A DNA stretch of 59,872 nucleotides from Cupriavidus numazuensis (lineage in GTDB: Bacteria; Pseudomonadota; Gammaproteobacteria; Burkholderiales; Burkholderiaceae): NCBI RefSeq assembly GCF_905397435.1, contig NZ_CAJPVI010000055.1:1-59872 (forward strand), read 5' to 3'. Positions within the stretch are counted from its first letter, which is position 1. Every line of letters begins with the position of its first letter. The notes beneath the pieces are model-generated. The model did not search any database, was not told the DNA's origin, and worked only from the letters and a program-made list of their open reading frames with translations. Both the position numbers and the translations under genes were made by a program. Of the stretch, positions 43,733 through 51,488 are shown in pieces.

Positions 43733-44323
43733 ATGAAACTGCGTACCCTCATGACCGCCGTGGCAGCCATTGCCGCAACCGCCGCCTTCGGCGTGGCTTC
43801 GGCCAACACGGTGACCTATAACCTCGATCCGACCCATACGTACCCGAGCTTCGAGGCCGACCACCTGGGCGGCCTGTCGAAGTGGCGCGGCAAGTTCGAC
43901 AAGTCCACCGGCGTCGTCACGCTGGACCGCGCCGCCAAGAGCGGCACGGTGGACGTGAAGATCGATCCGGCGTCGATCGACTTCGGCAATGCCAAGCTGA
44001 ACCAGCATGCCAAGAGCCCTGACATGTTCGACGTCGAGGCCTTCCCCGAAGCCAGCTACAAGGGCAAGTTCAGCAAGTTCCAGGGCGACGTCCCGACCGA
44101 AGTGGAAGGCGTGCTGACCCTGCGCGGCGTGTCCAAGCCCGTGAAGCTGGAAATTCGCGACTTCAAGTGCATCCAGCACCCGATGCTCAAGCGCGAGGCC
44201 TGCGGTGCCGACGCGGTCGGTACGTTCAATCGCGCCGATTTCGGTCTCGACTACGGCGTGAAGATGGGCTTCAAGCCCGAAGTCAAGCTGGCGATCCAGG
44301 TCGAAGGCATCCGCGCCGAGTAA
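43733..44323 (+). CDS. Periplasmic YceI family protein 2
   Basis: A 196-residue YceI protein with a clear signal peptide (MKLRTLMTAVAAIAATAAFG, cleavage after ASA). The mature protein begins NTVTYNLDPTHTYPSFEADHLGG, the classic YceI opening. It continues KSPDMFDVEAFPEASYKGKF, LTLRGVSKPVKLEI and GTFNRADFGLDYGVKMGF. ATG 43733 is chosen for the signal peptide; a start at 43697 would add 12 residues. It ends the b561-YceI-YceI unit and is followed by a terminator. Confidence 0.95.
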   Translation: MKLRTLMTAVAAIAATAAFGVASANTVTYNLDPTHTYPSFEADHLGGLSKWRGKFDKSTGVVTLDRAAKSGTVDVKIDPASIDFGNAKLNQHAKSPDMFDVEAFPEASYKGKFSKFQGDVPTEVEGVLTLRGVSKPVKLEIRDFKCIQHPMLKREACGADAVGTFNRADFGLDYGVKMGFKPEVKLAIQVEGIRAE

Positions 44324-44369
44324 ACATCGTGCGCCGCGGCTGATCTTCGCCGCCACCCCGCTGCACCCG

Positions 44370-44396
44370 AAAAGCCGGCATCCGCCGGCTTTTTTC
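44370..44396 (+). terminator. Terminator after the YceI genes
   Basis: AAAAGCCGGC (44370-44379), ATCC, GCCGGC (44384-44389) followed by a T-run. Confidence 0.92.
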
Positions 44397-44435
44397 TTGG
44401 GCGGTCATCGCGAAGAGGGCGTACTATGCACTTGG

Positions 44436-44465
44436 TTGTACGGCATGCGGCAGCCACAGTACAAT
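44436..44465 (+). promoter_or_regulatory. Predicted promoter of the phc operon
   Basis: TTGTAC (44436-44441), an 18-base spacer and TACAAT (44460-44465) make a good sigma-70 promoter. It would give a leader of roughly 200 bases before phcB. The remainder of the 346-base gap to phcB shows no gene. Confidence 0.5.
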
Positions 44466-44669
44466 GGTCCGCGGCATTTCCCGCCCTCTGCGAGGGCGAG
44501 CCAGTCCTCGCATCCAACTCAGGCAATCGCGCATTACTATGAGCATTCGCTGTCGTAGCCCGTTCCGGTAGCCACTCCCGCGTTCCACTCGCCCCTGCGT
44601 GTCTTGCCCGGCCAATTTGCCCGGGCGGCATGGCCGCAGCGTTTCTCGGATTTCCCCTGGCGCAATACC

Positions 44670-46061
44670 GTGTATTCCAAAACGCAAATCGATCCGGTGG
44701 TCAGTTTCCGCAACTCGCAGGGTGAGCAGGTGCGGGGCACGATCATCAATCTCCAGAGAAAGTCTCTGGTGATGGAAATCTACAATCCATATTCGATCGT
44801 GCAGGTCAGCGAGGTGCTGAGCGAGCTCAGTGTCCGGATGGGGGCAAAGAACGCCTACCTTGGCAAGGCCGTGGTCATGAGCCTGGTGAATACCGGCCTG
44901 ACCGCGGTGGTGTCGCTGACGCTGATCGACGAATGGCGCGAACTGACCGACCTGAACAACGAGCCCAAGTCGGTGGCCCGCGAGGCCGAGCTGTTCGTGC
45001 AGGACTGGGATGCCCGCTTCAATATCCGGCGCGACTACCAGATCGTGGTCAACGAGATGCGCGCGTTCCTGTCCGAGGTGTCGCGCTGGGTGGAGCAGGT
45101 CGACCTGACCGAGACGCTGCCCAAGGTGGAAGGCCGCCTGCGCGAGGACGTGTTCTACGAACTCGCCACGCCGATCATGGGCCGCACCAAGCGCTACCTC
45201 GACTGGCTCGAGGGCGAGGCCCAGAGCGTCGACCCGGAAATCGCCCCGGTGCACCGCACCTATGCCCAGGCGGCCCTGCATCCGCTGCTGCTGCGCGCGC
45301 CGTTCGTCTACCGGACCTTCACCAAGCCGCTTGGCTACGCCGGCGACTACGAGATGGTGAACCAGATCCTGAGCGATCCGCAGCAGGGGCCGACCACCTA
45401 CTTCCAGATCGTCAATACCGCCTTCCTCAAGGCGGCGGTGGCGACGGCGCACCGCAACCGCATCGACCTGCTGATCGAGTTCCTGACGCGGCAGGCCGAG
45501 CGCGCGCGCCAGGCCGGGCGCCCGTTCCGCGTGCTCAATGTGGGCTGCGGCCCGGCTTTCGAGATCCAGCGTTTTGTCCACGAGTACCAGCATCCGGAAA
45601 TGCTGTCGTTCCAGCTCGTCGACTTCAGCGAAGAGACGCTCGATTACACGAAGGGATCCATCGAACGCGCCGCCGCGCAGGCTGGACACAAGGTCTCGGT
45701 GGAGATGGTTCACCAGTCTGTGCACGAACTGCTCAAGCGCCGCATCTCCCCGGACGATATCGAAGCCAGGGAGTTCGATGCCGTCTACTGCGCGGGTCTC
45801 TTCGACTACCTGTCGGACAAAGTGTGCTCGCGCCTGCTTTCGTACTTCGCGTCGCGCACCCGGCCCGGCGGGCAGATCCTCGTGACCAACGTGCATGCGG
45901 ACAACCCGGAGAAATTCGGCATGGAGCACTTGCTCGAGTGGTACCTGATCTATCGGGACGACGCGGGCATGGAGGCACTGTTGCCCGAGAATTCGCATGG
46001 CCATCGGATTTATGTCGATGCCACCGGCGTCAACGTATTCGCCGAAGCGACCATTCAATGA
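44670..46061 (+). CDS. phcB: PhcB-like SAM-dependent methyltransferase (quorum signal synthase)
   Basis: A 463-residue protein from GTG 44670 (a TTG at 44604 would add 22 residues; no ATG fits). The C-terminal half is a class I methyltransferase: FRVLNVGCGPAFEIQRF (motif I, about 284-300), FQLVDFSEETLDYTKGS, FDAVYCAGLFDYLSD and RPGGQILVTNVH. The N-terminal region starts with a small beta-rich segment VVSFRNSQGEQVRGTIINLQ, then a helical part of unknown fold. In Ralstonia and Cupriavidus, PhcB makes 3-hydroxy fatty acid methyl esters used as quorum signals. The assignment rests on the following HK, RR-kinase and RR genes in the phc order. Confidence 0.82.
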   Translation: MYSKTQIDPVVSFRNSQGEQVRGTIINLQRKSLVMEIYNPYSIVQVSEVLSELSVRMGAKNAYLGKAVVMSLVNTGLTAVVSLTLIDEWRELTDLNNEPKSVAREAELFVQDWDARFNIRRDYQIVVNEMRAFLSEVSRWVEQVDLTETLPKVEGRLREDVFYELATPIMGRTKRYLDWLEGEAQSVDPEIAPVHRTYAQAALHPLLLRAPFVYRTFTKPLGYAGDYEMVNQILSDPQQGPTTYFQIVNTAFLKAAVATAHRNRIDLLIEFLTRQAERARQAGRPFRVLNVGCGPAFEIQRFVHEYQHPEMLSFQLVDFSEETLDYTKGSIERAAAQAGHKVSVEMVHQSVHELLKRRISPDDIEAREFDAVYCAGLFDYLSDKVCSRLLSYFASRTRPGGQILVTNVHADNPEKFGMEHLLEWYLIYRDDAGMEALLPENSHGHRIYVDATGVNVFAEATIQ

Positions 46062-46080
46062 GGCACTGACCGTGCATGTT

Positions 46081-46102
46081 CCGCGCCAGCGGGCTGGCGC
46101 GG
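46081..46102 (+). repeat. Hairpin between phcB and phcS
   Basis: CCGCGCCAGC (46081-46090) and GCTGGCGCGG (46093-46102) are exact complements with two bases between. No T-tract follows. It lies 22 bases before the phcS ATG. Confidence 0.8.
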
Positions 46103-46124
46103 TGGGGCACCAACGGACCAGGTC

Positions 46125-47456
46125 ATGAGTACGAACCAACTATATGCAGGCTACCAGTCCGAACTCGCGGATTTCCGGCTGGCGTTCAGCCGCGGGGGGG
46201 CTTACACCGCCATCGCGCTCGTCCTGCTCGGCGTAGGGCTGGACTACGGACAATATCCGCAGCAGCAGCTCGCCTTTGGCCTGGCCCGCGTGGTGGTGTC
46301 GCTGCTGATTGCCGGCGTGGTGGTCATGCTCTACAGCGCCGCGGGCCGGCGTTTCGCGCCGTGGCTCACGTTGACCTGGCTGCTGCTGCCGCAGATCATG
46401 ATCGCGTGGATGATCTCGCAGACCGAGGGCGTGGAATCGCCTTACTACGTGGGCCTCAACCTCGCGATCTTCGCCTCGGGCATCGCGCTGCCGTTCGGGC
46501 TATGGCAAAACCTGGTGTTCGGCCTGCTTTCGTACCTGCTGTACGCGGCGGCCTGCCTGCTGCACCACGGTGGCATCGAACCGGTCGGTACCTTCATCGT
46601 CAATTCGCTGTTCCTGCTGTTTGCGGCGGCGGCCAGCGGGGTCTATACCTTTTTCAACGAGCGCGCGCGTTTCATGCTGTTCCGGCTCAAGGCCGAGGTG
46701 GCAGAGAAGAACGCGGAGCTCGAAGTCATCAACCGCAAGCTCGTCGACATCAAGGGCCAGATGCTGCAGCAGGAGAAAATGGCTGCCATCGGTACGCTCG
46801 CGGCCGGCCTGCTGCACGAGGTCAACAACCCGGTCAACTTCTGCCTGATGGCGATCGAGGTGGCCATGGAAGAGCCGCAAGCCAAGGAAAATCCCTCGCT
46901 CGAGGAGTGCCTGGTCGATGCCAAGCAGGGCATGCAGCGCATCCAGCATATCGTGTCCGACCTGAAGACTTTTGCGTACCGCAAGCCTGGTGCCGAGGTC
47001 GAAGGTACGCCGTTCCTGTTCGAGAAGGCGCTGGATTCGTCGATCCGCCTCACGGCCCACGAACTGCGCGGCGTAAAGGTGACGCGCGAACTGCCGGACG
47101 ACACCCTCGTGCTCGGCGACGAAGCCGCAGTCATCGGCGTGCTGATCAACCTGTTCTCCAACGCCGCGCTGGCGATGCGCAAGGCAGGCACGGTGGCGCC
47201 AGCGATCCATACCACGGTCAAGTGGATGGAGAACCGGCTGCATGTGCGCGTGCAGGACAACGGCCCGGGCATCGCGGCAGAGAATATCGCACGGGTGTTC
47301 GAGCCGTTCTTTACGACACGCGACGTGGGGCAGGGACTGGGCCTCGGCCTGTCGATCAGCTACGCGGTGATCGAACGGCATGGCGGCCAACTCATTGCCG
47401 AAAGCGATTTCGGCCACTGGGCCGCCTTCCGCTTCGACCTGCCGCGCGCGGAGTGA
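46125..47456 (+). CDS. phcS: PhcS-like sensor histidine kinase
   Basis: A 443-residue membrane kinase with about six N-terminal helices (roughly residues 26-176), no periplasmic sensor domain, then a coiled segment and the kinase core. The phosphorylated His is H231 in AAGLLHEVNNPVNF. The ATPase part has VLINLFSNAALAM (N box), VQDNGPGIAAENIARVFEPFFTT and GQGLGLGLSISYAVIERHGG. It is therefore catalytically complete. In the Phc system PhcS senses the fatty acid methyl ester in the membrane and signals to PhcR/PhcQ, which control the regulator PhcA (not in this window). It is 63 bases after phcB and 7 before phcR. Confidence 0.85.
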   Translation: MSTNQLYAGYQSELADFRLAFSRGGAYTAIALVLLGVGLDYGQYPQQQLAFGLARVVVSLLIAGVVVMLYSAAGRRFAPWLTLTWLLLPQIMIAWMISQTEGVESPYYVGLNLAIFASGIALPFGLWQNLVFGLLSYLLYAAACLLHHGGIEPVGTFIVNSLFLLFAAAASGVYTFFNERARFMLFRLKAEVAEKNAELEVINRKLVDIKGQMLQQEKMAAIGTLAAGLLHEVNNPVNFCLMAIEVAMEEPQAKENPSLEECLVDAKQGMQRIQHIVSDLKTFAYRKPGAEVEGTPFLFEKALDSSIRLTAHELRGVKVTRELPDDTLVLGDEAAVIGVLINLFSNAALAMRKAGTVAPAIHTTVKWMENRLHVRVQDNGPGIAAENIARVFEPFFTTRDVGQGLGLGLSISYAVIERHGGQLIAESDFGHWAAFRFDLPRAE

Positions 47457-47463
47457 CACGGCC

Positions 47464-48597
47464 ATGACAGAAGCCCAGCAGGCACGGCCCACCGTGCTCT
47501 ACGTCGACGATGAAGACATGGCGCGCAAGTACTTTGCGCGCGCCGTCGGCAACGAGTACGAAGTGCTGACCGCCGCCGGCGCCGATGAAGCAGTCGGCAT
47601 GCTGCGTGCCGCCGGCACGCGCACGGTCATCCTGGTGACCGACTTCCGCATGCCCGGGCGCGACGGCGGTGACCTGCTGCGCCAGGTGGCGGAGGAATTC
47701 CCGCAGATCGTGCGCATCCTCGTCACGGCTTATGCCGACAAGGACGTGCTGCTGCAGACTGTCAATTCCGGCGAGGTGTTCCGCATCCTGGAGAAGCCGC
47801 TCAGCGTCGGCGATGTGCGCAACGTGCTGCGTCTGGCCGTGGAGCGCTCGCGCGAGCGGGCCCTGCGGCAGCAGCGCCTGATGGCCATCGACGAGACGCT
47901 GGCATTCCTGGCCCACGAACTGAACACGCCGCTGGCGGCCATCGCCAATTTCGCGCGCGGTATCGAAGGCCGCGTGGCCGGCGAATACAGTGCCCAGCGC
48001 CAGGGCGAGATCGGACAGGCTGCCAGCGCGATGCACGACAACGCGCAGTATTGCCTCGCGGTGTTGTCGTCGTTCCTGCAATCCGTGCGCAGCAGCGCGG
48101 GCAGCGCGCCGACGCGCCAGGAGTCCGGCGCCGAGGTGAGCGCGGGCGCGCTGGTCGCATCGCTGATCGATACTTACCCGTTCACCGGCGAGCAGCGCAA
48201 CTGGGTCCAGGTCGAGATGCACGGCGATTTTCCCGTACAGACCTTGCCCAACTGCGTCGCGCTGGTGCTGTCGTCGGTGATGAGCAATGCGCTGCGCGCA
48301 CTTGGCGACACCGCTGTGCCAAACCTGCGCTTTGTCGTGGTCGCACAGCCGCGGCAGGAGATCCGCATCTGCGACAACGGCCCCGGGATTCCGCCCGAAG
48401 TCATGGACCGCCTGCTTGTGGATCCTGTCACCACTCACGCCGGGGCCGGCGGCAGCGGCCTCGGCATGATTTTCTGCAACCGCGTCATGCAGTCGTTTGG
48501 CGGCGGCATCCGGATCGCCTCAGCGTCCGGAGCCGGCACGACGGTGACGCTGGACTTCCCAAATTTCAAGAATCGAATGCACAGGAGTGACCGATGA
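47464..48597 (+). CDS. phcR: PhcR-like response regulator with histidine kinase domain
   Basis: A 377-residue protein with the inverted hybrid order: an N-terminal receiver (VLYVDDED 11-18, acceptor D60 in VTDFRMPGRDG, TAY, K111 in LEKP), then a kinase. The H-box is FLAHELNTPLAAIANFA with H151. The ATPase part shows LSSVMSNALRAL, ICDNGPGIPPEV and GGSGLGMIFCNRVMQSFGGG. All key residues are present, so it could receive phosphate from PhcS and also phosphorylate a target such as PhcQ. ATG 47464 is the start; its stop overlaps phcQ by four bases. Confidence 0.85.
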   Translation: MTEAQQARPTVLYVDDEDMARKYFARAVGNEYEVLTAAGADEAVGMLRAAGTRTVILVTDFRMPGRDGGDLLRQVAEEFPQIVRILVTAYADKDVLLQTVNSGEVFRILEKPLSVGDVRNVLRLAVERSRERALRQQRLMAIDETLAFLAHELNTPLAAIANFARGIEGRVAGEYSAQRQGEIGQAASAMHDNAQYCLAVLSSFLQSVRSSAGSAPTRQESGAEVSAGALVASLIDTYPFTGEQRNWVQVEMHGDFPVQTLPNCVALVLSSVMSNALRALGDTAVPNLRFVVVAQPRQEIRICDNGPGIPPEVMDRLLVDPVTTHAGAGGSGLGMIFCNRVMQSFGGGIRIASASGAGTTVTLDFPNFKNRMHRSDR

Positions 48598-49601
48598 GCG
48601 AACCGAATGCCACCCAGGCACCACCCCCGGCGATTCTGTTCGTCGACGACGAAGCGACAGCCGTCAAATACTTCCAGCGCGCGATCGGTGCACTGGCTCC
48701 GGTGGTGACCGCCGGCTCCGTGGAGGAGGGCAAGACGCTGCTGGAAGCGCACGCCGACAGTCTCGCGGTGCTGGTGTCGGACCAGCGCATGCCCGGCGAG
48801 TACGGCAATGAGCTGCTGCGCCATGCGCGCGAGCGCTATCCGCATATCGTGCGGATCCTGACCACGGCGTACTCCGAACTTGACCAGACTGTCGAAGCGG
48901 TGAACCAGGGCCAGATCCACCGCTACATCAAGAAGCCGTGGGACATCACCGCGCTGCGCATGGAGCTGAAGCAGGCGCTGGAGATGGCCGGCCTGCGCAA
49001 GGAGCGCGACCAGCTGGTCCGCGAGAAGTTGAGCGTGCTGCAGACACAGACCGTGGCCACGCGGATCGGCATGGTCCATGCGCTTTGCGCAAGCCTGATC
49101 GGCCCCGGCCGCTTCCAGCCCGTGGAAACTTACCTGGCAGCCACCGAATTGGCTGGCGCGCGTAACGCCGAGCCTGACTGGCAACGTATGGACTACGCCG
49201 ACCTGGTGCGCGCCGAGAGCGAGCGCAGCGGCAGCTTCGGCCATGCGGTAGGGACGCAGCTTGCGGGCTTGCGCGCAAGCTATGCGGGGCGCGGCGCCGC
49301 GGATGCGGTACAGGTCATTGCCGAGTCGCTCGGCGACGGCACCGTGCGCCGCGACGGCGAAGCGGTGGTGTGGACCTCGCCGTCTGCGCTCAGCGAGTTC
49401 GTGGCGAAGCCTGTCGGCGAAGCCGTGTCGGCGCAGCATGCAACATGGCTGGCATGCCTGCTGTGGCTCGAAGAAGCCGGCGGGGCGCTGCGCTTCGCGC
49501 GCGAGGGCGATGCCATTGCGTGCCGTGTCGGCGAACGTGCGGCCAGCTTTTCGACGGACCGATTGGCGATCTGGATCGAGCGGTTTTTTGAACTGGCTTG
49601 A
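48594..49601 (+). CDS. phcQ: PhcQ-like response regulator with uncharacterised output region
   Basis: A 335-residue protein. The receiver (about residues 12-125) is complete: ILFVDDEA, D63 in VSDQRMPGEYG, TAYSE, and K in YIKKPWD. After a helical linker (about 125-150) comes a region to the C-terminus rich in Ala, without a helix-turn-helix, HD-GYP, GGDEF or kinase motif that I can recognise. It ends the phc operon (ATGA overlap with phcR) and is followed by a terminator. In Ralstonia, PhcQ is a major output of PhcBSR signalling, though how it acts on PhcA is poorly defined. Confidence 0.8.
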   Translation: MSEPNATQAPPPAILFVDDEATAVKYFQRAIGALAPVVTAGSVEEGKTLLEAHADSLAVLVSDQRMPGEYGNELLRHARERYPHIVRILTTAYSELDQTVEAVNQGQIHRYIKKPWDITALRMELKQALEMAGLRKERDQLVREKLSVLQTQTVATRIGMVHALCASLIGPGRFQPVETYLAATELAGARNAEPDWQRMDYADLVRAESERSGSFGHAVGTQLAGLRASYAGRGAADAVQVIAESLGDGTVRRDGEAVVWTSPSALSEFVAKPVGEAVSAQHATWLACLLWLEEAGGALRFAREGDAIACRVGERAASFSTDRLAIWIERFFELA

Positions 49602-49672
49602 GTGGCGGCTTTCTGCCCGCCGACAACATGCGGCGGATGAAGTCGCTGCCAAAACGAGATGCGATGAAATTG

Positions 49673-49705
49673 CGGGATCAGCCGGTGGCTGGTCCCGTTT
49701 TCTTT
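49673..49705 (+). terminator. Terminator of the phc operon
   Basis: CGGGATCAGCC (49673-49683) and GGCTGGTCCCG (49687-49697) pair with one G-U around GGT, followed by TTTTCTTT. Confidence 0.85.
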
Positions 49706-49739
49706 GGTACGCCTCAGTCCATGTTCCGCGGCCGCGGAA

Positions 49740-50054
49740 TCAGTCGGCGTCTCCCAGGATCCCTTCATAGTCCTGGCCACCGTAGAAAAGCCCGGTAATG
49801 AGTACGCGGCCTTCCTCCACGACGAATGCAATCATGGCGCGACCCTTGTAGTGGGTGATGCGCAAGCCTGGCTGCAAGTCATTGCGCATTGTCCCTCGAT
49901 ACGGAAACGCGCCAAGGCTCTCGCAGTAGCTGACGATCGCATCGGTGTACCGCGCCGCGACCACTGGCGAGCCGGCTTCTTCGGCAATGTAGTGGAACAG
50001 CTCTGCCAGCTGCTCCTCGAACTCAGGGGTAAAGACGACCTGGCAGGCGCTCAT
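49740..50054 (-). CDS. RelE/ParE-family toxin
   Basis: A 104-residue ParE-like protein: FTPEFEEQLAELFHYIAEEAGSP (helical hairpin), VVAARYTDAIVSYCESLGAFPYRGTMRNDL, ITHYKGRAMIAFVVEEGRVLITGLFYGGQDYE. ParE toxins inhibit DNA gyrase; RelE relatives cut mRNA on ribosomes, and the sequence favours ParE. The start overlaps the antitoxin stop by four bases (ATGA), giving translational coupling with the antitoxin first. Confidence 0.9.
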   Translation of the reverse strand: MSACQVVFTPEFEEQLAELFHYIAEEAGSPVVAARYTDAIVSYCESLGAFPYRGTMRNDLQPGLRITHYKGRAMIAFVVEEGRVLITGLFYGGQDYEGILGDAD

Positions 50055-50329
50055 CCAGTGTGAGTCTTCCTGGCAAGTTCTTCTGCCAGGCGGGCGCGGA
50101 GGTCCTCGGCAGTCCGGCCTCGGGAGGGATCGGCCTTGATGGCCTGATAGGCCGGCACAACCTCTTCGCGCAGCCAGTTCTCGACGGCTCGATCGCGTGC
50201 GAAGAGCGTGCGAAGGCCATCGCGAATCACCTCGCTTTCACTGGCGTACTCGCCGCTACGCACCTTTTCCTTCACGGCGTTTGCCATTTCATTGGGTAGT
50301 GTGACGCTTAGTTGCTGGGTGGTTCGCAT
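50051..50329 (-). CDS. ParD-family antitoxin
   Basis: A 92-residue ribbon-helix-helix antitoxin. The N-terminal strand and helices are QQLSVTLPNEMANAVKEKVRSGEYASESEVIRDGLRTLFARD, a typical ParD DNA-binding domain. The C-terminal tail, which binds toxin, is LREEVVPAYQAIKADPSRGRTAEDLRARLAEELA. ATG 50329 is chosen because the upstream frame is not protein-like and the operator palindrome lies just before it. Confidence 0.92.
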   Translation of the reverse strand: MRTTQQLSVTLPNEMANAVKEKVRSGEYASESEVIRDGLRTLFARDRAVENWLREEVVPAYQAIKADPSRGRTAEDLRARLAEELARKTHTG

Positions 50330-50347
50330 GGTGGCCTCCGTGCGCGG

Positions 50348-50364
50348 GTAGGATTTAATCCTAC
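50348..50364. promoter_or_regulatory. Palindromic operator of the parD-parE pair
   Basis: GTAGGATT (50348-50355), T, AATCCTAC (50357-50364): a perfect 17-base palindrome 18 bases before the antitoxin ATG. ParD proteins autoregulate through such sites. Confidence 0.75.
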
Positions 50365-50436
50365 TCCCTGACTCCCCAGGGCGTCCAGTCAGCGACAGGA
50401 CGTGACTGCCGTTGGTGATGTGGACTGCTCGCGGGC

Positions 50437-50465
50437 AAAAAAAACGGGGGCATATTTGCCCCCGT
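50437..50465 (-). terminator. Terminator of the secDF operon
   Basis: ACGGGGGCA (50444-50452) and TGCCCCCGT (50457-50465) form a perfect stem. On the minus strand it is followed by eight T (50444-50437). Confidence 0.93.
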
Positions 50466-50492
50466 CGATTGAGTGTGGTGCTATCTGGCTGT

Positions 50493-51464
50493 CTAGGCCT
50501 GCGCCCCAAAGTTCGGATCATCGCGATCCGTACCACCCGCCTTCTTGTCACCCTTGACCAGGTCCTCGCGCTTGACGCCGAACCACATGGCCAGCGCCGC
50601 GGCGACGAACACCGACGAGTAGATACCGAACAGGATACCGACCGTCAGTGCCAGGGCGAAGTAGTGCAGGGTGGGGCCGCCGAAGAAGAACATCGACAGC
50701 ACCATCATTTCGGTCGAGCCGTGGGTGATGATGGTCCGCGACATCGTGCTCGTGATCGCGTGGTCGATGACTTCATGCGTGGTCATCTTGCGGTACTTGC
50801 GGAAGGCCTCGCGGATCCGGTCGAAGATCACGACCGACTCGTTCACCGAGTAGCCGAGCACCGCCAGGATGGCCGCCAGCACCGACAGCGAGAATTCCCA
50901 CTGGAAGAACGCGAAGAAGCCCAGGATGATCACCACGTCGTGCAGGTTGGCGATGATGCCCGCCACCGCGAACTTCCACTCGAAGCGGAACGACAGGTAG
51001 ATCACGATGCCGATGACCACGCACAGCAGCGCCAGCAGGCCATCGGTCGCCAGTTCCTTGCCGACCTGCGGGCCGACGAACTCGACGCGTTGCAGCTTCA
51101 CGTCAGGCGTGGCGGCCTGCAGCGCGCCCATGACCTGCTCGCTCTGCTGGGCCGAAGTCACCTGCTTGCCGTCCGGGCCCTTCTGCAGCGGCAGGCGGAT
51201 CATGACGTCGCGCGAGGTGCCGAAGTTCTGCACCTGCACATCGGTATAGCCGAGCTTGCCCACCTGGCCGCGGATCTTTTCGAGATCGGCGGCCTGCTGG
51301 TAGTTGACCTCCATCACCGTGCCGCCGGTGAACTCGATCGACAGGTGCAGGCCCTTGTGCCACAGGAAGAATACGGCGGCGGCAAACGTCAGGAAGGAGA
51401 CCACGTTGAAGATCAACGCGTGCTTCATGAACGGAATGTCGCGCCGGATGCGGAAGAATTCCAT
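50493..51464 (-). CDS. secF: Protein translocase subunit SecF
   Basis: A 323-residue inner-membrane protein with six helices, partner of SecD in driving late steps of Sec export with the proton gradient. It has a periplasmic domain after the first helix (LSIEFTGGTVMEVNYQQ; VQNFGTSRDVMIRLP) and the conserved later helices including FSLSVLAAILAVLGYSVNESVVIFDRIRE and TTHGSTEMM-like loop ITHGSTEMMVLSMFFFGG. It is 24 bases after secD and last in the queA-tgt-yajC-secDF cluster. Confidence 0.97.
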   Translation of the reverse strand: MEFFRIRRDIPFMKHALIFNVVSFLTFAAAVFFLWHKGLHLSIEFTGGTVMEVNYQQAADLEKIRGQVGKLGYTDVQVQNFGTSRDVMIRLPLQKGPDGKQVTSAQQSEQVMGALQAATPDVKLQRVEFVGPQVGKELATDGLLALLCVVIGIVIYLSFRFEWKFAVAGIIANLHDVVIILGFFAFFQWEFSLSVLAAILAVLGYSVNESVVIFDRIREAFRKYRKMTTHEVIDHAITSTMSRTIITHGSTEMMVLSMFFFGGPTLHYFALALTVGILFGIYSSVFVAAALAMWFGVKREDLVKGDKKAGGTDRDDPNFGAQA

Positions 51465-51488
51465 GATGTTGTCCTGATGAATCCGTGC

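Noticed and set aside
46125..48597. Reading the phc kinases as an ordinary two-component pair for a nutrient
   Set aside because: The gene order with a methyltransferase first and a receiver-first hybrid second matches Phc signalling better than any transport or nutrient system.
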